Assembly (NCBI GenBank): GCA_038924245.1
Contig: JBCKVB010000001.1
Location: 15,722-79,721 of the forward strand
Direction of reading: 5' to 3'
Origin: SURF-13 sp038924245
GTDB lineage: Bacteria; Pseudomonadota; Gammaproteobacteria; SURF-13
DNA: 64,000 bases
Within the stretch, counting starts at the first letter, position 1. Every line of letters begins with the position of its first letter. The translations under genes were made by a program, and so were the position numbers. The notes beneath the pieces were generated by a model. That model was not told the DNA's origin, searched no databases, and was given only the letters and a program-made list of their open reading frames with translations. Positions 32,978-40,115 of this stretch are shown one piece after another.

Positions 32978-33281
32978 AGCGGTCCTGCGTCAACTGAATA
33001 TCTCTTTGCTGGTTCTTCTTGCTGCCACCGCCTAGAAGAATGACCAATGCATTACCCACCTGACCGAAATAAATCCGGTAGCCCGGGCCAAAATCAATTT
33101 TGTATTCGGAGATTCCCTTCGCCAAGTGTTTGGCATTTTAGAAGTTGCCCTGCTCCATCCGATAGAGTCCTGTAGCCACCTTCGCTGCGGCCACTGGATC
33201 AAGCCGACTAAACCAGCGACTGAACGGTGACTTACCGTCCGGCTCCAAGTATTCGCTAACCTGTCGTAGCGTTATGTCCAT
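32978..33281 (-). pseudogene. RelE-type toxin remnant, nonsense mutation plus IS truncation
   Basis: The reading frame starts at 33281 with MDITLRQVSEYLEPDGKSPF and goes on RWFSRLDPVAAAKVATGLYR. It stops at TAA (33138-33140) within GNF*NAKH, and continues EYKIDFGPGYRIYFGQ and ALVILLGGGSKKNQQRDIQL before running into the IS end. The protein family is the putative addiction-module killer type of RelE. Two independent lesions, a stop codon and loss of the C-terminus, make it dead. No antitoxin gene is left beside it. Confidence 0.85.
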
Positions 33282-33309
33282 ATGGTAACTTATAAGTTAC
33301 TTTTGTCAA
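33282..33309 (-). promoter_or_regulatory. promoter and palindrome of the dead RelE-type operon
   Basis: On the toxin strand TTGACA (33304-33309) and TACCAT (33282-33287) are 16 bases apart. The perfect 16-base palindrome GTAACTTATAAGTTAC (33285-33300) lies between and over the -10. The regulatory site outlived the toxin. From here to 33423 I see no other gene. Confidence 0.6.
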
Positions 33310-33423
33310 TACGCGGAAGGGGGATTGATGAATCAGTAGCGTAGCGATACGCGCCATAGACAATCATCGCATCGCCGAGTGATAACATGCTTTCCGCGCG
33401 GCAAGTTGAGGGCCGCCCCATGC

Positions 33424-33828
33424 TCATGCCTGCCTCACCCCTTCCAGAAAATCCTTTAACGATAGCATCCGGACTCCCCGATAGACGTCCAACCGCAGCA
33501 TCGCCTGATCCCCTGTTACGATCACGTCCGCCTTTCCGGTAACAGCGCACTCGAGAATCCGGTTGTCTGGCTCATCGTGCAGTATCTTGAGCCGGCGACG
33601 GGGTGTTACGACCTCTGCGAGTTCTGACAGGTATACCGCTGTACGCGCCAGTTGCTCCAGATTGCGGTCAAATTTGCGCGCCAGGACATTGAGTACTTCG
33701 TGGATGATATCCTTGGAAATAGTCAGATGCACATCGCCTTCGATCACCCTGAGGATGGCCGCCTCCGCCCGGCCACCCGGGATGGCAAATGCTGAAATGA
33801 AAATATTGGTGTCGAAGACCGCCCTCAC
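33424..33828 (-). CDS. PIN-domain toxin (VapC/PIN_3 type)
   Basis: A 134-aa PIN protein starting MRAVFDTNIFISAFAIPGGRAE. Acidic active-site residues are in FDTNIF, in the E of DIIHEVLNVL, in HDEPDNRILECAV and in VIVTGDQAML. It belongs to the COG1569-like putative toxin group that often pairs with small RHH antitoxins. Its start overlaps the antitoxin stop by 4 bases (ATGA-type), so the two are coupled. Confidence 0.9.
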   Translation of the reverse strand: MRAVFDTNIFISAFAIPGGRAEAAILRVIEGDVHLTISKDIIHEVLNVLARKFDRNLEQLARTAVYLSELAEVVTPRRRLKILHDEPDNRILECAVTGKADVIVTGDQAMLRLDVYRGVRMLSLKDFLEGVRQA

Positions 33829-34061
33829 TTGCGGAGGTAACGCTCCAGGTCCTTCTCTGTAAGAAGGCCCTTTTCCTTGGCCTTGCGACTCCAGTAGCCC
33901 TGAATGCCGCGCAGGTCGGCTTTAAGCCGTGACGCGCGTGCAGCCCGCAGCGCGTCCTGCACCACGGCGCTCAGGGTTTTGCCCTCAGCGCGAGCAATGG
34001 CCTCTGCTTCTTTGGCAAGCTCGGGCGAAAGCGAGATAGTCTTTTTGACGGCGGTTCCCAT
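33825..34061 (-). CDS. CopG/RHH-type antitoxin
   Basis: 78 aa from ATG at 34061, which has GTGAGG 7 bases before it; an earlier in-frame ATG (34073) lacks this. The sequence VKKTISLSPELAKEAEAIARAEGKTLSAVVQDALRAAR is a ribbon-helix-helix, followed by a basic and acidic tail for toxin binding. It is paired with the downstream PIN protein and close to a promoter with a palindrome. Confidence 0.87.
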   Translation of the reverse strand: MGTAVKKTISLSPELAKEAEAIARAEGKTLSAVVQDALRAARASRLKADLRGIQGYWSRKAKEKGLLTEKDLERYLRK

Positions 34062-34081
34062 AGACGGCCTCACATCAGATA

Positions 34082-34119
34082 GTATGAATAAATCATACCA
34101 GCATGGGTTGGCCTGTCAA
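34082..34119 (-). promoter_or_regulatory. promoter and operator of the PIN/RHH pair
   Basis: On the antitoxin strand TTGACA (34114-34119) and TATGAT (34092-34097) are 16 bases apart. The perfect inverted repeat GTATGA-5-TCATAC (34082-34098) covers the -10. Confidence 0.72.
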
Positions 34120-34132
34120 GCAGACACCAAGA

Positions 34133-34225
34133 TGGCGGAGAGGGTGGGATTCGAACCCACGTGGCGGGATGAACCGCCCATCCGATTTCGAGTCGGCGCC
34201 GTTATGACCGCTTCGGTACCTCTCC
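34133..34225 (-). tRNA. tRNA-Ser (anticodon CGA)
   Basis: 93 nt with a long variable arm. GGAGAGG pairs with CCTCTCC, followed by G and encoded CCA. The anticodon loop CTCGAAA gives CGA, reading UCG serine codons. It marks the right edge of the toxin-antitoxin island; tRNA genes are frequent integration points, but no duplicated 3' end was found on the other side. Confidence 0.95.
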
Positions 34226-34294
34226 GGGGAAATTTTGACAACGCCGTGGCGGTGCGCAACGGCTATTTTAACTTAAATAAGGCGACCCGTCCTT

Positions 34295-34972
34295 TCAGCC
34301 ATTAAGCAATTGGCGCACCAGGGGGATGGTCAGTTTGCGCTGCGCGGCGAGGGAGGCGATATCGAGGCGTTGCAGGAATTCAAGCAGCCCTGACAAATCG
34401 CGTGTTGAGCGCGCAAGCAGAAAACGTCCCACCTCATCTGGCAGTTCAATACCCCGATTGCGCGCGCGCTGTTGTAGGGCGGCCAGCTTGTCCGCATCCT
34501 GCAAGGGGTGCAGTTGCAGCACCAGCCCCCATGAGAGCCGGGAGGCCAAATCGGGCAACATGACCGGCAATACCGCTGGCGCCGTAGCGGCGGCCATGAT
34601 CAGGCGCGCGCCGCTGTCGCGCACGCGGTTGTACAAATGGAACAGCGCCCTCTCCCACTCCGGATGACCGGCGATGGCTTGCACGTCATCCAGACAAATC
34701 AGCGCAAGCTGCTCCAGTCCATCAAAAACCGTAGTGGAAAGTTCCCTTATCTGAGCCAGAGGAAGATAGGCTGACTGTAACTCCTGTTGTGCCGCCGCCT
34801 GGCAAACGGCTTGCAGCAAATGAGTTTTGCCCGATGCGGGCGCTCCCCATAAATAAATCAGCGGCTGCGCGGCGTCTTGCAGCGCCGCCATGACCTCGTG
34901 ATTGCCGCCTGGGATAAAATTGGCAAGGCTCGCGCTGTCGTTAAGCGTGACTTGCAGTGGCAACTGAGTCAT
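34295..34972 (-). CDS. hda: DnaA-homologous regulatory protein Hda
   Basis: 225 aa of AAA+ DnaA/Hda type: QLPLQVTL at the N-terminus resembles the beta-clamp binding motif of Hda. Walker A is GAPASGKTHLL, Walker B LICLDDVQAI, and the sensor regions are SRLSWGLVLQL and RSTRDLSGLLEFLQRLD. With the sliding clamp it stimulates ATP hydrolysis by DnaA and so limits re-initiation. The pairing hda-permease-PgsA-like matches gammaproteobacterial gene order next to purM. Confidence 0.94.
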   Translation of the reverse strand: MTQLPLQVTLNDSASLANFIPGGNHEVMAALQDAAQPLIYLWGAPASGKTHLLQAVCQAAAQQELQSAYLPLAQIRELSTTVFDGLEQLALICLDDVQAIAGHPEWERALFHLYNRVRDSGARLIMAAATAPAVLPVMLPDLASRLSWGLVLQLHPLQDADKLAALQQRARNRGIELPDEVGRFLLARSTRDLSGLLEFLQRLDIASLAAQRKLTIPLVRQLLNG

Positions 34973-34987
34973 CGGCCGTCACCCCGG

Positions 34988-36046
34988 TCACTCACGCGGC
35001 GTGCGGTCGTAGAGGTGGCTGTCGAGATAGTGTTGGCGCAGGTGGCGCAGCAGCACCACGATGACCGCCGCGGCCGGCAAGGCGAGCAGTATGCCGAGGA
35101 AGCCGAACAACTGGCCGCCCGCCATCACCGCGAAAATCACCGCCACGGGATGCAGGCCGACGCGTTTGCCGATCAGATGCGGCGTGAGCCAGAAACTTTC
35201 GATCAACTGGCCGGCGCCGAATACCGCCAGTACCGGCAGCAAATACAGCAGGTCCTGAAACTGCACCAGTGCGGCGATACTTGCCAACACGATGCCGATG
35301 GCGAACCCAAGATACGGCACAAAGCTCAGCAGGCCCGCGATCAGGCCGATGAGCAGCGCCAGGTCCAATCCCATGATCCATAAGCCCGCGGTGTAAAGAA
35401 CGCAGAGCGCCAGCATGACCAGTAATTGTCCACGCAGAAATGCGCCCAGCACGTCATCGCTTTCCCGCGCGAGCTTCGTCACCGTCGGCTCGACGTGGCG
35501 CGGCAGCATCTCATGGATATGCTTGAGCAGCACATTCCAGTCGCGCAGCAGGTAAAACGTGACCAGGGGAATCAGTATCAGATTCACCAGCCAGGATAAG
35601 AATGCGAGCCCGGAGTCCGTGACCTCGCCCATCACGCTCGCGGCCAGGCCGCCCGCCTGTTGCCAGTGCGCGCGCAGGATTTCCTGCAAAGCGCTGATAT
35701 CAAGCCCGATTTCTTCGATGCCCAGGCGCGCGCGCAGCCAGGGCAGCGCCGTCTCCTGCAGCCAGGCGAAATAGCCGGGCAGTTTACCGATGAAGGTGGC
35801 GATTTGCCGTTCCAGCAGCGGGACCAGGATGACCAGTGTCACCAGCACGATCAGCAGGATCAGGCCGAACACCAGGGTGGCGGAGAGCGAGCGCGACAGT
35901 TTGCGCGCCTCCAGACGGTTCACCAGCGGGTTGCCGAGGTAGGCGAACAGAGCGGCGGCGAGAAACGGGGTGAGTACCGGGGCAAGCAGATACATGAGCA
36001 GCGCGCCGCCCGCGAGCGCGGCCAATGACAGCCACGCCTTAGTCAC
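34988..36046 (-). CDS. PerM/AI-2E-family permease
   Basis: A 352-aa membrane protein with seven to eight predicted helices (LALVLMYLLAPVLTPFLAA-like segments, LLYLLPVLAVFGAGQLIESF, FAVMAGGQLFGFLGILLALPAAAVIVVLL). The family (TqsA, PerM) includes an AI-2 exporter in E. coli, but most members have unknown substrates. It overlaps the PgsA-like gene by 8 bases and lies just upstream of hda, a conserved neighbourhood. A second family member is encoded at 60751-61893. Confidence 0.88.
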   Translation of the reverse strand: MTKAWLSLAALAGGALLMYLLAPVLTPFLAAALFAYLGNPLVNRLEARKLSRSLSATLVFGLILLIVLVTLVILVPLLERQIATFIGKLPGYFAWLQETALPWLRARLGIEEIGLDISALQEILRAHWQQAGGLAASVMGEVTDSGLAFLSWLVNLILIPLVTFYLLRDWNVLLKHIHEMLPRHVEPTVTKLARESDDVLGAFLRGQLLVMLALCVLYTAGLWIMGLDLALLIGLIAGLLSFVPYLGFAIGIVLASIAALVQFQDLLYLLPVLAVFGAGQLIESFWLTPHLIGKRVGLHPVAVIFAVMAGGQLFGFLGILLALPAAAVIVVLLRHLRQHYLDSHLYDRTPRE

Positions 36047-36602
36047 GCCGCTCCTGTGTGTTCACTTGCTGTACGCGCGTAATCCAGCTCCAGACGTAAT
36101 CCAGCCAGCTCCAGAGGGTGGATACGAGTACCAGGTAAACCAAGCCGACGATGCTCCACTCCGGCAGCGGCAAGATGCTGAGTTTCAGCATCACGACCAA
36201 CACTAGGCTGATCTGTAAAACGGTATTGACCTTGCTGATCCGGGTCGGCGCCAGGTCAAAGCGCCGGACGGTGAAATGGTAAACCAGCGCACCGCCGATA
36301 ATCATCAGGTCGCGCCCCAGCACCACCGCCACCAGCCAGCCCGGCAGCAGATCGAGCCAGGCCAGCGTGACATAAGCGGAGACTAGCAATATTTTATCGG
36401 CCAGCGGGTCGAGGATGGATCCCAGCCGGCTCTTCCAGCCGTGACGTTTGGCCAGATAGCCATCCAGGGCGTCACTTAGCCCCGCCACGCCAAACAGCAG
36501 CAACGCGGTAAAATAGCGCCCATCCAGCAACGCCATGATGAAAAACGGCACCAGCGCGATGCGCACCAGGCTGATAATATTGGGAAGGTTGTTTTTGTCC
36601 AT
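36039..36602 (-). CDS. CDP-alcohol phosphatidyltransferase (PgsA-like)
   Basis: 187 aa from ATG at 36602 (another ATG is two codons earlier at 36608). The CDP-OH signature is LSDALDGYLAKRHGWKSRLG then SILDPLADKILL, with the paired Asp residues binding metal and CDP-diacylglycerol. Four or five membrane helices follow. Size fits phosphatidylglycerophosphate synthase or a cardiolipin-synthase-like enzyme; the exact substrate alcohol cannot be assigned. It is the first gene of a minus-strand operon with the permease and hda, and is divergent from purM. Confidence 0.85.
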   Translation of the reverse strand: MDKNNLPNIISLVRIALVPFFIMALLDGRYFTALLLFGVAGLSDALDGYLAKRHGWKSRLGSILDPLADKILLVSAYVTLAWLDLLPGWLVAVVLGRDLMIIGGALVYHFTVRRFDLAPTRISKVNTVLQISLVLVVMLKLSILPLPEWSIVGLVYLVLVSTLWSWLDYVWSWITRVQQVNTQERRD

Positions 36603-36694
36603 GAACACTCCCGTATTTTAGCAGGGTTTGGCCGCCTACTGCGCGCGGTTTGAAGGACGTTTTATTAACCAATACCCCGCACTCTTGGAGCGGC

Positions 36695-36770
36695 CCCGGC
36701 AATGGGGTTCCCAAAGGGGAGTGGCGCCAGCTCGCCCCTTTGGTCGCCCGCGCGGATTCATTCCGCGCGG
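36695..36770. repeat. two hairpins in the PgsA-like/purM divergent region
   Basis: CCAAAGGGG...CCCCTTTGG (36711-36744) and CCGCGCG...CGCGCGG (36748-36770) are strong palindromes in the 238-base divergent region. They may be a purM leader structure, a terminator pair or a repeat. No gene is seen. Confidence 0.5.
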
Positions 36771-36840
36771 TGCGAAATCTAATAGCATTTGCAGTCTGTG
36801 CGCGGGCCCGATAACATAGCCTTCTTATCTAGCGCATACC

Positions 36841-37902
36841 GTGTCCAACCCCCCTTCCAAAACCCCTCTGCGCTATCAGGATGCCGGTGTCAGCATAGAC
36901 GCCGGCAATGCGCTGGTCGAGCGCATCAAGCCCATCGCGGCGCGCACCGCCCGCCCCGGCCTGCTGGCGGGCATCGGTGGTTTCGGCGCGCTGTTCGAGA
37001 TTCCGCCCGGTCGCTACCGTGAACCGGTGCTGGTGTCGAGCACTGACGGCGTGGGCACCAAGCTCAGGCTCGCCATCGAAATGGGCCGCCACGACACCAT
37101 CGGCATTGATCTGGTGGCGATGTGCGTGAACGACGTGATCGTGCAGGGTGCCGAACCCCTGTTCTTTCTCGACTACTACGCCACCGGCAAGCTCAGCGTG
37201 GAGGTGGCCGCGCAGGTCATCCAGGGCATCGGCGCGGGCTGCGAGCTGGCCGGCGCGGCGCTGGTGGGCGGCGAAACCGCCGAGATGCCCGGCATGTACG
37301 CGGGCGGCGATTACGATCTCGCCGGTTTCTGCGTGGGCGTGGTGGAAAAATCACGCATCCTGGACGGCTGTAAAGTGGCGCCGGGCGATGTACTGCTGGG
37401 ACTCGCCTCCAGCGGCCCGCATTCCAACGGCTATTCGCTGATACGCAAAATCATCGAGGTCACCCGCAGCGATCTCAACCAGCCGTTTGACGGCAGCACC
37501 CTGGGCGCAACGCTGCTCACGCCGACGCGCATTTACGTAAAGCCGCTGTTAAAGCTCCTTAATGAGATTGAAATTCACGCCTTGGCGCACATCACCGGCG
37601 GCGGTCTTCTGGAAAACATCCCGCGCGTGCTGCCGGAAAACACCCGCGCGGTACTCGACCACAACGCCTGGCCCACCCCGCCTGTCTTTGATTGGCTACA
37701 GCGGCAAGGCCAGGTGAGCGATACGGAAATGTACCGCACCTTCAACTGCGGTGTCGGCATGGTGGTGTGCGTTGCGGAACAGCATGCCGCCGCCACGCAG
37801 AGCCTGCTTCAGGCCCAGGGCGAAACCGTGTGGCGCATCGGACATGTCGAGACGCGCGTGGATCAGAACACGGCGCAGGTACTCATCAAGCCCCGCTCAT
37901 GA
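36841..37902 (+). CDS. purM: phosphoribosylformylglycinamidine cyclo-ligase
   Basis: A 353-aa AIR synthetase, closing the imidazole ring in purine synthesis with ATP. Signatures are YQDAGVSIDAGNALVERIK, the VSSTDGVGTKLRLA loop, MCVNDVIVQGAEPLFFLDYYA and GGETAEMPGMY. The GTG at 36841 is followed by SNPPSKTPLRYQDAGV. Its stop overlaps the purN start in an ATGA, so the two are translated together. Confidence 0.97.
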   Translation: MSNPPSKTPLRYQDAGVSIDAGNALVERIKPIAARTARPGLLAGIGGFGALFEIPPGRYREPVLVSSTDGVGTKLRLAIEMGRHDTIGIDLVAMCVNDVIVQGAEPLFFLDYYATGKLSVEVAAQVIQGIGAGCELAGAALVGGETAEMPGMYAGGDYDLAGFCVGVVEKSRILDGCKVAPGDVLLGLASSGPHSNGYSLIRKIIEVTRSDLNQPFDGSTLGATLLTPTRIYVKPLLKLLNEIEIHALAHITGGGLLENIPRVLPENTRAVLDHNAWPTPPVFDWLQRQGQVSDTEMYRTFNCGVGMVVCVAEQHAAATQSLLQAQGETVWRIGHVETRVDQNTAQVLIKPRS

Positions 37903-38603
37903 AGCCGGGCGGCGCTGCGCGCAAGCTCCCCGTTGTCATACTCCTCTCCGGGCGCGGCAGCAACCTGCGCGCCATCGCCGAGGCGGCGCGCGGCGATCTG
38001 CCCATCGAGATACGCGCCGTCATCAGCAACCGTCCCGATGCGCCGGGTCTGGTTTATGCGCGTGAGTCCGGCCTCCCAACCGAGGTGCTGAGTCACACGC
38101 AATTTACAGACCGCGCGGCCTACGACAACGCACTACAGAAATTGATAGACCGTCATGCGCCGGAACTGGTGCTGCTCGCCGGTTTCATGCGCGTGCTTAC
38201 ACCGCAATTTGTCGCGCACTACAAAGGACGCATGCTGAACATCCACCCTTCCCTGCTCCCCGCCTTTCCCGGCCTGCGCACCGCGCAGCGCGCGCTGGAG
38301 GCGGGCGCGAGTGAACATGGCGCGAGTGTGCATTTTGTCACTGAAGAGGTGGACGGCGGCCCGGTGGTGTTACAGGCCAAGGTTCCGGTATTGCCGGGGG
38401 ATACAGCGGAAACCTTGAATGCGCGCGCACTGGAACAGGAACACCGCATTTACCCGCAAGCGATAGGCTGGTTCGCCGAGGGCCGGCTGAAATTGGTCAC
38501 CGACGACGCACAGGGACGTGCTAGTGTCGCGGGAGGCAGGACGCCGGGAGCGACTAATGACGGCACCTATGCCGCGCTGGATGGTCAAAGACTCAAGCCA
38601 TGA
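37899..38603 (+). CDS. purN: phosphoribosylglycinamide formyltransferase
   Basis: 234 aa, starting MKPGGAARKLPVVILLSGRGS. It transfers a formyl group from 10-formyl-THF to GAR. Visible features are the SGRGSNLRAI nucleotide loop, LAGFMRVL, the catalytic Asn/His in HPSLLPAFPG, and HFVTEEVDGGPVV with the catalytic Asp. The C-terminus is about 20 residues longer than the usual ~210. It overlaps purM (ATGA) and the next gene (ATGA), forming a tight purM-purN-DUF3108 operon. Confidence 0.96.
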   Translation: MKPGGAARKLPVVILLSGRGSNLRAIAEAARGDLPIEIRAVISNRPDAPGLVYARESGLPTEVLSHTQFTDRAAYDNALQKLIDRHAPELVLLAGFMRVLTPQFVAHYKGRMLNIHPSLLPAFPGLRTAQRALEAGASEHGASVHFVTEEVDGGPVVLQAKVPVLPGDTAETLNARALEQEHRIYPQAIGWFAEGRLKLVTDDAQGRASVAGGRTPGATNDGTYAALDGQRLKP

Positions 38604-39319
38604 TAAAAAATATTTTCATCACACTGCTATTCCTGTGCGTTGCGCCAGTCTGGGCCGCGCCGGCGCCCAAACCCTTTACCGCGTATTACACGGTGACGGT
38701 GGGCAACATCCACGCAGGCGAAATCCGCCGCTCGCTGAGCGTCACGGAACAGGGGCAGTTTGTGTTTGAATCCGAAACCAAAAGCGGCGGACTGGCCGCG
38801 CTGTTTGTAAAAGATCACATCATCGAACGCAGCGTGTGGCGCTATAACAACCGGATACCGCAACCGCTGCACTTTCAATATCAAAAAACCGGCGGCAAAA
38901 AGGAACGCAAATACGCGCTCAGCTTCGACTGGAACACAGGCGTGGTGAAGGACGAATCAACCGCCGATCCGTGGCAGGCCCGGCTTGATAAAGGCGCGCA
39001 AGACCGGCTGCTCTATCAACTCACCCTGATGTACGACCTGCAAAACGGCCGCACCGAGTTTGACTATCCGCTAGTGGACGGTCACAAGCTCAAGAATTAC
39101 CGCTTCCAGAAAGTGGCGGAGGAAATGATTGAGACTCCGCTGGGCTCGCTCAAAACCGTCAAGCTTTCCCGTATTCTGGAATCGGACGATAAGACCGTGA
39201 CACTCTGGTGCGCCCCCAGCCTGGATTACCTGCCGGTGCGTATCGAGCAAAACGAAAAAGACGGCAACCGCTTCAGCGCCACCATCCGCGCCGTGGAAGG
39301 CCTGCCCACTGCGCGCTAA
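38600..39319 (+). CDS. DUF3108 periplasmic protein
   Basis: 239 aa with a signal peptide (IFITLLFLCVAPVWA, cut before APAPKPF) and a DUF3108 beta-sheet domain, recognised by FTAYYTVTVGNIHAGEIRRSL, LYQLTLMYDLQNG and GSLKTVKLSRIL. It is secreted to the periplasm; the role is unknown. It is encoded in a purM-purN-DUF3108 string with a 4-base overlap, an arrangement common in beta/gammaproteobacteria, so its expression follows purine synthesis. Confidence 0.88.
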   Translation: MIKNIFITLLFLCVAPVWAAPAPKPFTAYYTVTVGNIHAGEIRRSLSVTEQGQFVFESETKSGGLAALFVKDHIIERSVWRYNNRIPQPLHFQYQKTGGKKERKYALSFDWNTGVVKDESTADPWQARLDKGAQDRLLYQLTLMYDLQNGRTEFDYPLVDGHKLKNYRFQKVAEEMIETPLGSLKTVKLSRILESDDKTVTLWCAPSLDYLPVRIEQNEKDGNRFSATIRAVEGLPTAR

Positions 39320-39344
39320 TCAAAATGAATCCCTTAAATCGTAC

Positions 39345-39725
39345 TTACAGCAACGTAAATCCCGCCGCGTCCCTGGCGCGTTTATCAAATGAGCCTGTTT
39401 CAGTACAACCGTGTGCAACATTACGCTGCCCAATGAAGCAGTCCGTAAACCCTGCTCCGGATCGGCGGTAGTCGTTCAGGGCCGCTTGCGCGATGTCGGC
39501 GTTTTCCACCTCAATTTCATGCGTCGATAACAGCCGTTCGAGCATGATAATAATCGCCTCCTTGCCATAGCCATAAGCGGACTCCAAGACCCAAACGGTC
39601 TCGCAAAGCACGATGCAATTGACATGGATCGTGGCCGATTTGATATAGCGCTTGGCTTTTGTGGCCTGGGCCTCGTCATCAGCGACGAGGTAACGAATGA
39701 GGACGTTGGTATCAACCCCCTTCAT
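39345..39725 (-). CDS. VapC-like PIN-domain toxin
   Basis: A 126-aa PIN protein beginning MKGVDTNVLIRYLVADDEAQ. Active-site acids are in VDTNVLIRYL, LCETVWVLES, GFTDCFIG and FDKRARDAAGF. Small ribonuclease toxins of this kind act with MazE/AbrB- or VapB-type antitoxins. It starts 4 bases inside the AbrB-like gene. It lies between the DUF3108 gene (convergent) and purA. No structural damage is seen. Confidence 0.9.
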   Translation of the reverse strand: MKGVDTNVLIRYLVADDEAQATKAKRYIKSATIHVNCIVLCETVWVLESAYGYGKEAIIIMLERLLSTHEIEVENADIAQAALNDYRRSGAGFTDCFIGQRNVAHGCTETGSFDKRARDAAGFTLL

Positions 39726-39964
39726 GGCTTCTTGAACCGCCGGCGGATCGCCTCATCCATATCCTTAACCGAGACGGGCTTCTTTCCTGCGCGATGGAGC
39801 AGACCATAGAGTTCGGAAACATGATATTTTGCCGCTTCCAAAACCACCTGGCCGGTGTCCGCAACCCGAAACCTAAGCTTATCGCCGAGCTTCAACTTTA
39901 AACGTGCGCGAATATCGCGTGGTATGGTGATTTGGCCTTTGGAGGTGAGACGAGCTTCGGACAT
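39722..39964 (-). CDS. SpoVT/AbrB-type antitoxin
   Basis: 80 aa starting MSEARLTSKGQITIPRDIRA, the swapped-hairpin AbrB DNA-binding fold, continuing RLKLGDKLRFRVADTG and a basic C-terminus that contacts the toxin. The start at 39964 is preferred over the TTG at 39973 by similarity. It pairs with the PIN toxin (4-base overlap) in an AbrB-VapC operon. Confidence 0.87.
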   Translation of the reverse strand: MSEARLTSKGQITIPRDIRARLKLKLGDKLRFRVADTGQVVLEAAKYHVSELYGLLHRAGKKPVSVKDMDEAIRRRFKKP

Positions 39965-40000
39965 AATTAGCAACCCAATAAGTAATGAAAATCCTTATTC

Positions 40001-40029
40001 ATTGTAAGGAGATGGTTGAGGTTTGTCAA
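40001..40029 (-). promoter_or_regulatory. promoter of the AbrB/VapC pair
   Basis: On the antitoxin strand TTGACA (40024-40029) and TACAAT (40001-40006) have a 17-base spacer, near consensus. A looser inverted repeat AATAAG-11-CTTATT lies downstream and may be the AbrB operator. Confidence 0.65.
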
Positions 40030-40115
40030 CAGATCGTTAGCACTGCCGTGGTACGTCAATAACCGTCTTGTGCCTGCGCAAGCCCCAGGCAGGGGCTGGA
40101 GCTTACCCCGCTGAG

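Noticed and set aside
18623..34225. duplicated tRNA-Ser ends as attachment sites of an island
   Set aside because: The shared GGCGGAGAGGG and GATTCGAACCC segments are just the homologous acceptor and T-arms of two serine tRNAs; no separate partial tRNA copy was found flanking the island.
27000..34300. CRISPR array or restriction-modification/phage-defence cluster
   Set aside because: No regularly spaced repeats, cas genes, methyltransferase or restriction enzyme are visible; the contents are addiction modules and IS debris.
40030..40090. third copy of the MITE-like repeat
   Set aside because: CGTCAATAACCGTC and TGCGCAAGCCC recall the repeat, but the match is too short and lacks both terminal inverted repeats.
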